Source: Methylocystis sp. (lineage in GTDB: Bacteria; Pseudomonadota; Alphaproteobacteria; Rhizobiales; Beijerinckiaceae). From it: a stretch of DNA of 19,000 bases. A model generated the notes under the pieces. That model had not been told where the DNA came from, ran no database searches, and was given only the letters and a program-made list of their open reading frames with translations. The stretch spans positions 1 to 19,000 of the forward strand of contig JALRFG010000017.1 of assembly GCA_023253795.1 (NCBI GenBank), in the 5' to 3' direction. The position numbers and the translations under genes are program-made. Shown here piece by piece: positions 15,501 through 19,000 of this stretch. The first letter of the stretch is position 1. Every line of letters begins with the position of its first letter.

Positions 15501-17985
15501 AGTTTTCACCGGCGTCGGTGAGGTTCGCGCTGGAGCCGCAACGCGTCGGCGCCTCGCCGAGCGACCAGAGCTCACCGCCCTCTTCACGCATGAACAGGAA
15601 ACGTCCGCGCGGATGCGCCGGATCGTCTGGACGACGCGTCAGATCGATCGGCGGACCGCCGCGCGCGACGCCTTCAATGCTAATGGCGCCCTGACTGTCC
15701 TGAAACCACTCGCTGGTCATCAGGCCATTGGTGAGTTTCAACGGACAGGAGCCGGGCGCGCCGCCGGCGCCGGTGACGCCTTCGAGCGGAATTTTTTGCG
15801 CCTGCGCCAGTCGCGCCAGCAGAAACACCACGAGACCGAGCGCCACCAGACCGGCATAAACAAGATAGCCGCCGACAAGATAGGTGTAGGACGGCGGTCG
15901 CGTCAGCGCGAGTTGCTCGGCGCCCGTCCAGGCCTTGTCCCACTCCGCGCCTTTCGGAATGTAGAACGGTAACAGCAAGGGCAGCCACGTGCCAAAACGG
16001 CGTATGCCTTCCGGTATGGCGCGGCTTGTCTGTTCCTTGCCAACGAAACGCGCGGCTTTTTCATCAAGCGCGTCGCCGCCGACGAAGGACAGATTGACGA
16101 GCGTGGCGACGCGCAGACCCATATGATCGAACCAGATCAAGACGCGCAGCGCATCATAGGCGAGCATCGCCATGAAAATATCGACGCTCCAGCTCCGGAA
16201 CTCGCCTTCCGGCAGGACGTAATTCATCCATGAAGCGACGCCGGTGCGGATCAGACCATCCTGATTGTACCAAGTGGGATCCGGCGCCGCCTTGAGGAAG
16301 GAATAGATCACCGGCGCCATCCACAAACCCCAGCGCAAAACGCGCACGGCGTTCTCGATGAGCATGTCGAGGCCTTCCCAGCTCGCCAGCTGACGCAGCG
16401 GCCGGAGGCTGCGGGTCATCAGCGCCGTCAGGAAGAACAGGTTGATCGAGAACAGCGGCGCGGCGAACACCCATTGAATGACGCCGGAGAAGGATTCGTC
16501 ATAGAGCAGCCGCACGGCGCCATCGACCGAACCGAGATCGGTTGTTCCCCATTTCGAGAACAACGGACGAATGATGTAATTCACAACCGCGCGGCCGTCG
16601 CGCGCGTAATCCAGCGAATTATAGGCGGCGAATTTTTTCAAGATGGTCTCGACCTGTCCCGTGTCGAGATACCAGGCGACCGCGCCGGCCACGAACCCGC
16701 CGAGCAGAACGCCAAGCGTGTAAACGCGCCAGCTGCGGAAATGCTGGCGTCGGCCTTTTGAAAGTTCGAAGCCATCAAACAGCGCATCGACGCCCGCATA
16801 GACCAGCGCGCCGGCGCCAAAGCCGAACAGGAAACGATCCCATCCGCCGATCGCCGGCAGATTCATCATCACGCCAAGGCCAATCGCCGCGCCGGCGACA
16901 ACGCCACGCACATAATTGGTCGGCCGCGAATAGCATTCCGTCAGACGGCCAAGGAAGGGCGGCGTCGAGTCGGTGCTCTCAACGATCGCGCGTCCCAGCG
17001 GATAGATCAGCGCGCCAAGCGCCGCGGCGCCGAGTGGACCGGAAGCGGAAATCAGCATCGCTGCGGGTGGGAAGGAAGCCAGCAGACCCGCCGCCAGAAC
17101 CACCGCCATGAAGACGAGGCCGTAAACGAAGCCTTTTTCGGCGCCGACGCGCCAGTCGTTGTAGACGACCGCCGAAAGCGAAGGCGCAGCGCGCAACAGG
17201 CCCGCGAGCGACTGGGTGACGAGATAGGTCTCGCCCCACAGGCCCGCCTGCGCCAGCGCGATTAATAGAGCGGCGGCGATCGCGGCGAGCGGCTTGGGAA
17301 GATAGGGCGTGACGAAGAGCGTCTCGCTCGACGCGATATAGGGCGTCAACGACGCGAGGAAGGCGGCGCCAAGCAGGATGCGGTGCGGTCGCCATTGCGG
17401 CGGCAGGAAGCGCCCAAGCGCCAACGGCACGCCGACCACCACGGCTTCGTTCAGCACGAACAGCACGAGGGTGCGACCAAGGATTTTGCGAAGCACCTCC
17501 GGCGCCTCGACGCCTAACAGCAAGGCGCCGCCCAGTTGCGTAATCGGCGGCGCGCCCAGCGCCAGCACCAGGCTGAAGATGCAGGGCAGCGCGAACATGC
17601 CGACGCGCAGGGCGATCCGCGAACGCGCAGTCAATCCGGCGACGCCCAGCACGTAAAGGCCGACGGCGACGCCTGCGCCCGCAGACGAAAAACGGATCAG
17701 TTGTTCGAAGGTGTCCGGCGCGCGCCAGAGCGGATTGGCCGGGTCACAGAAAAAGGCAAAAAGCGCGACGGCGATAAAATCGACGCCGGCAGCGGCGGCC
17801 TGACGGGTCAGATCACGCGCCGGCCGCAATAGATAGATTGCCGCGGCGCCCGTGAGACCAGCAAGAATGGCGTGATCCCTGCCCTCAGCCGCCTCGAAAG
17901 CGGCAAGACCGGCGAGCGCCAGACCAATCAGAAGGCGCTCGATACGAACGCCGCCTTCGCCTGCCTCGCTCCGGATCGCCGCCAT
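12538..17985 (-). CDS. Polytopic membrane protein with C-terminal GH94 (glycosyltransferase-36-type) glycoside phosphorylase region
   Basis: An 1815-residue protein. Residues about 1-735 are strongly hydrophobic with roughly 16-18 potential membrane spans and no motif I recognise. Two related beta-sandwich modules follow (about 745-1080 and 1100-1370), as in cyclic beta-1,2-glucan synthase. An (alpha/alpha)6 GH94 domain then runs from about 1380 to 1770. Its landmarks are ATGYRDQLQD (about 1391-1400), GSGDWDDGM (D1534-W-D-D1537, holding the general-acid Asp region) and ENGGQYSHG (about 1672-1680, phosphate site region). It resembles the C-terminal half of NdvB/ChvB/Cgs, where this region phosphorolyses beta-1,2-glucan to set chain length. 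It is about 1000 residues shorter than those enzymes, and I see no GT84 synthase domain. A glucan phosphorylase or glucan-processing membrane enzyme is inferred; the substrate is unproven. GGAGG lies 7 bases before the ATG. Confidence 0.85.
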   Translation of the reverse strand: MAAIRSEAGEGGVRIERLLIGLALAGLAAFEAAEGRDHAILAGLTGAAAIYLLRPARDLTRQAAAAGVDFIAVALFAFFCDPANPLWRAPDTFEQLIRFSSAGAGVAVGLYVLGVAGLTARSRIALRVGMFALPCIFSLVLALGAPPITQLGGALLLGVEAPEVLRKILGRTLVLFVLNEAVVVGVPLALGRFLPPQWRPHRILLGAAFLASLTPYIASSETLFVTPYLPKPLAAIAAALLIALAQAGLWGETYLVTQSLAGLLRAAPSLSAVVYNDWRVGAEKGFVYGLVFMAVVLAAGLLASFPPAAMLISASGPLGAAALGALIYPLGRAIVESTDSTPPFLGRLTECYSRPTNYVRGVVAGAAIGLGVMMNLPAIGGWDRFLFGFGAGALVYAGVDALFDGFELSKGRRQHFRSWRVYTLGVLLGGFVAGAVAWYLDTGQVETILKKFAAYNSLDYARDGRAVVNYIIRPLFSKWGTTDLGSVDGAVRLLYDESFSGVIQWVFAAPLFSINLFFLTALMTRSLRPLRQLASWEGLDMLIENAVRVLRWGLWMAPVIYSFLKAAPDPTWYNQDGLIRTGVASWMNYVLPEGEFRSWSVDIFMAMLAYDALRVLIWFDHMGLRVATLVNLSFVGGDALDEKAARFVGKEQTSRAIPEGIRRFGTWLPLLLPFYIPKGAEWDKAWTGAEQLALTRPPSYTYLVGGYLVYAGLVALGLVVFLLARLAQAQKIPLEGVTGAGGAPGSCPLKLTNGLMTSEWFQDSQGAISIEGVARGGPPIDLTRRPDDPAHPRGRFLFMREEGGELWSLGEAPTRCGSSANLTDAGENCLFLMAEQNGFAVEAQVSLAPDEAVEITRLRIVNLEPRARKLTLASLREWVLNETGVELRDSAYNALHIGTWYVRSLNAIFAQNRLLKGGARRHSERRLSPEIGFHAIGAGADTHIKLIGYEDVKSRFYGMGPIAAPDSLLGLSQPRDPSDEGLLYGFEPCASLSVEVEIAPSGVAEILILDGWAQNMGQATDAVARHLDMVPPAPATLDFALSRQRSQIMPPPPETHRYAFAENGRSLTLAPGTPRPFAHVIANAVGQGAVLTNDGDIFSFHSNSRLNSFTPFRMGEGRTAPAGQMIYVYDLARGDAHSPTFVPLRRRDAEYQVTFAPGEAVYRSERDHLELEMTVFVSPTEPIEFKLLRIRNKADHERLLQIVPAMEIVLAETPSESLGAIESVIDDDLHSIYFRNPRNNFVKGWAFVSTSIPTEFAETSRRRFLGHESRDPRLPYMVEHGHPDAGAPEHERKVAAFCGAIDVPAGGEATIVVALGQTTTMAEAQRFAALGRDLDYALKAREESRRAWDAQLSVLRIKTNRPDVDRLVNDWLPYQLLASRLWGRTGPSQRSGATGYRDQLQDVLPLVHLAPERARAQILLHARHQYLEGDACKWWHRAPNGGTGLADRTHSSDPHLWLPYVTIRYVKGTGDSAILDQIESFLEANPVPKDQEGEATVPLVSRDKDTLLGHCARAIDYTLDRFGAHDLPLVGSGDWDDGMHLVGAKGRGESVWLGFFLHGILLDIAPLFEAKGDVARATRYRERAAKLRAALDKCWVGNRYVRDYADDGRPIDPMSAMTSSWPVLGQAVDAARGRETIENALAVLGRPNRVLLVTPAYNEHSSPYPGRSAEYPPGVRENGGQYSHGVSWFVDALSKLAAQARAEGDAQSAEALFRQAFDTWIAISPISKLTTPADADIYGLPPHQQPADIYEGPGYEGHGGWSWYTGAAARMMSAAYAMMGIEFENGELKLRSDAFEQKGDLRLESIEYRGKKYNS

Positions 17986-18019
17986 TCAATCCTCCAACCG
18001 TCCTGCCCGGCGAGATATC

Positions 18020-18036
18020 CCAAGGATATCCGTTGG
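18020..18036. promoter_or_regulatory. Palindromic element upstream of the GH94 gene
   Basis: CCAAGGATATCCGTTGG is a near-perfect dyad: CCAA and TTGG flank the palindrome GGATATCC with one extra base. A second GATATCC lies just next to it (18014-18020). The element is 35 bases upstream of the GH94 start codon and could be an operator, though no regulator is known. Confidence 0.35.
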
Positions 18037-18136
18037 AATATTGTTCATCGCCGGAATCAGTGGTTTCCGCCATGTTTTCACTTGCCGGACGGCGTCGCAA
18101 AAGTCGACCCCTCGTCCTGTGGACAGACGGCGGCCC

Positions 18137-18165
18137 TTCGCAGTCGCCGCATCAGCGTCTATAAG
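18137..18165 (+). promoter_or_regulatory. Candidate promoter for the tail-anchored protein gene
   Basis: TTCGCA (18137-18142) and TATAAG (18160-18165) are separated by 17 bases and match four and five of six consensus positions. Transcription would start about 25 bases upstream of the ATG at 18197. This supports that start over the TTG at 18041, which would put the promoter inside the gene. Confidence 0.45.
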
Positions 18166-18196
18166 ACGGAACACGCCGCTGCGGGTGTCTGCAGAA

Positions 18197-18907
18197 ATGA
18201 CCATTCGGGACAAGATGGAAGAAATTTTGCCGATTCCGGACGAGACGGCGCGCCCGGACGCCAGCCCGGCGTCTGTCTCTCCCGCTGACCTGCCTGCCCA
18301 TAGCGCGCCGGCGCCGCTTGAAAGCCGCGTCGCTTCGCTTGCCTCGGCTTTGCGGCGGGCGCGGGTCGAAAACGCCGAACATTCATCCGCGCGCGTCGAT
18401 GTTCGCGCCGCCGAAATCGCCCGGCTGGAGATGCTGGCGGAAGCGCTCGCCCCGGTTCTGGTCCAGGCGCCGGAAGATTGCGACATTTTCGACATCGCCA
18501 TCGCGCCGGGCGCGACGCCGCGGCTGTTTATCGACCAGATCGGCTTCGTCGAGATGGATCGTGACCGCCGCACCTATCGTTTTCTGCAGGATACGCGGCA
18601 TGGCCGCATCACCCTGATTGAGAGCGACGAGATCGAGGCGCTGGTCGACTCGATCACCGATTACATCGCGCACCGGTTGATCGAACGCGAGAAAGCGCTC
18701 GCCATTGATTACGCCAGCGGCGGCGGCGTCAAAGCCCTTCATCAGAACTCCCCCCGGCCGAAAACGCATTCGTCCCGTCTCACCCCGCAGCAACGCGCGG
18801 CTTTGACGAACTATCTGTTCTTTGTCGAGATTTTTGGCGCGACAGCCTTCTTCGGGCTGGTGGCGGCCATTGGCTATTGGGTCTACCGGACGAACCTGGC
18901 GGGTTAA
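18197..18907 (+). CDS. Hypothetical protein with coiled coil and C-terminal membrane anchor
   Basis: A 236-residue protein whose function I cannot name. Residues 12-40 are Pro/Ala/Ser-rich and probably disordered, and 41-85 are helical with a heptad-like pattern. A compact central domain (about 86-170) contains DIFDIAIAPG, RLFIDQIGFVEMDRDRRTYR and FLQDTRHGRITL. The C-terminus is one hydrophobic segment (about 206-230) followed by six residues, giving a tail-anchored layout with the bulk in the cytoplasm. I believe the RLFID/RRTYRF pattern recurs in hypothetical proteins of Hyphomicrobiales, but this is from memory. ATG at 18197 is preferred over the upstream in-frame TTG (18041) because a promoter lies between them; ATG at 18215 is another option. 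The gene is divergent from the GH94 gene, and its TAA overlaps the stop of the next minus-strand gene. Confidence 0.75.
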   Translation: MTIRDKMEEILPIPDETARPDASPASVSPADLPAHSAPAPLESRVASLASALRRARVENAEHSSARVDVRAAEIARLEMLAEALAPVLVQAPEDCDIFDIAIAPGATPRLFIDQIGFVEMDRDRRTYRFLQDTRHGRITLIESDEIEALVDSITDYIAHRLIEREKALAIDYASGGGVKALHQNSPRPKTHSSRLTPQQRAALTNYLFFVEIFGATAFFGLVAAIGYWVYRTNLAG

Positions 18908-19000
18908 AGCGTCACCGCCGGCGTTTCCGCGATCTCTCCCGCCGCATCGATCCCACGCGCGCGCAAGGTGATGCGCAAATGACCATCATCGCGCTCAAAG
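18904..19000 (-). CDS. C-terminal fragment of a minus-strand gene
   Basis: Read from the right edge on the minus strand, one frame stays open for 31 codons (FERDDGHLRITLRARGIDAA and on to ETPAVTL) and ends at TAA (18904-18906). The other frame checked stops at once. The stop overlaps the stop of the convergent tail-anchored protein gene within TTAA. The fragment is too short to identify, but its composition is protein-like and its ending abuts the neighbour exactly, as at the cysK/mobA junction. Confidence 0.5.
   Translation of the reverse strand, partial: FERDDGHLRITLRARGIDAAGEIAETPAVTL

Noticed and set aside
18041..18196. TTG-initiated N-terminal extension of the tail-anchored protein
   Set aside because: The extra 52 residues look non-coding, and a promoter-like pair (18137-18165) sits inside. 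ATG at 18197 fits better.

Overview
This is a GC-rich chromosomal window that looks alphaproteobacterial, most likely Hyphomicrobiales (Rhizobiales). The basis is the long C-terminally extended ribosomal protein S2, the 308-residue EF-Ts, the tsaD/gpsA neighbourhood, high-GC codon choice and a cyclic-beta-1,2-glucan-synthase-like GH94 protein. A methylotroph-type relative (Beijerinckiaceae/Methylocystaceae) is possible, but nothing in the window proves it. I saw no tRNA or rRNA gene, IS element, phage gene or CRISPR array.

Layout. Positions 1-285 hold the 3' end of an aldose-1-epimerase-like gene (+). A cysteine synthase gene follows (+, 390-1430) and meets mobA tail to tail with overlapping stop codons. 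A minus-strand cluster, transcribed from about 4130 down to 1425, carries a di-iron sterol-desaturase-family hydroxylase, an EamA-type transporter and mobA. Upstream of it on the same strand is rpsB-tsf (6335 down to 4252), with a recognisable promoter, a structured rpsB leader, two hairpins between the genes and a rho-independent terminator after tsf.

An AT-rich, dyad-rich stretch (about 6584-6772) separates rpsB from a small plus-strand unit. That unit encodes a 63-residue single-span membrane protein and ends at a strong terminator (7023-7059). Next is an orphan CHASE3-type sensor histidine kinase (7206-8654). It converges on a run of six minus-strand genes (17985 down to 8667): an 1815-residue polytopic GH94 protein, a small hypothetical protein, a pteridine-reductase-like SDR enzyme, tsaD, a secreted single-HKD phospholipase-D/Nuc-family protein and gpsA. 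Divergent from the GH94 gene is a gene for a tail-anchored conserved-type hypothetical protein (18197-18907), which overlaps the stop codon of a partial minus-strand gene at the right edge.

Most of the window is housekeeping: translation, tRNA modification, phospholipid precursor supply, Moco maturation and cysteine synthesis. The parts most worth a second look are the GH94 membrane protein with no evident GT84 synthase domain, the three-way-junction fold predicted in the rpsB leader, the self-contained 63-residue membrane-protein unit with its unusual leader, and the exported nuclease-like gene placed between tsaD and gpsA.
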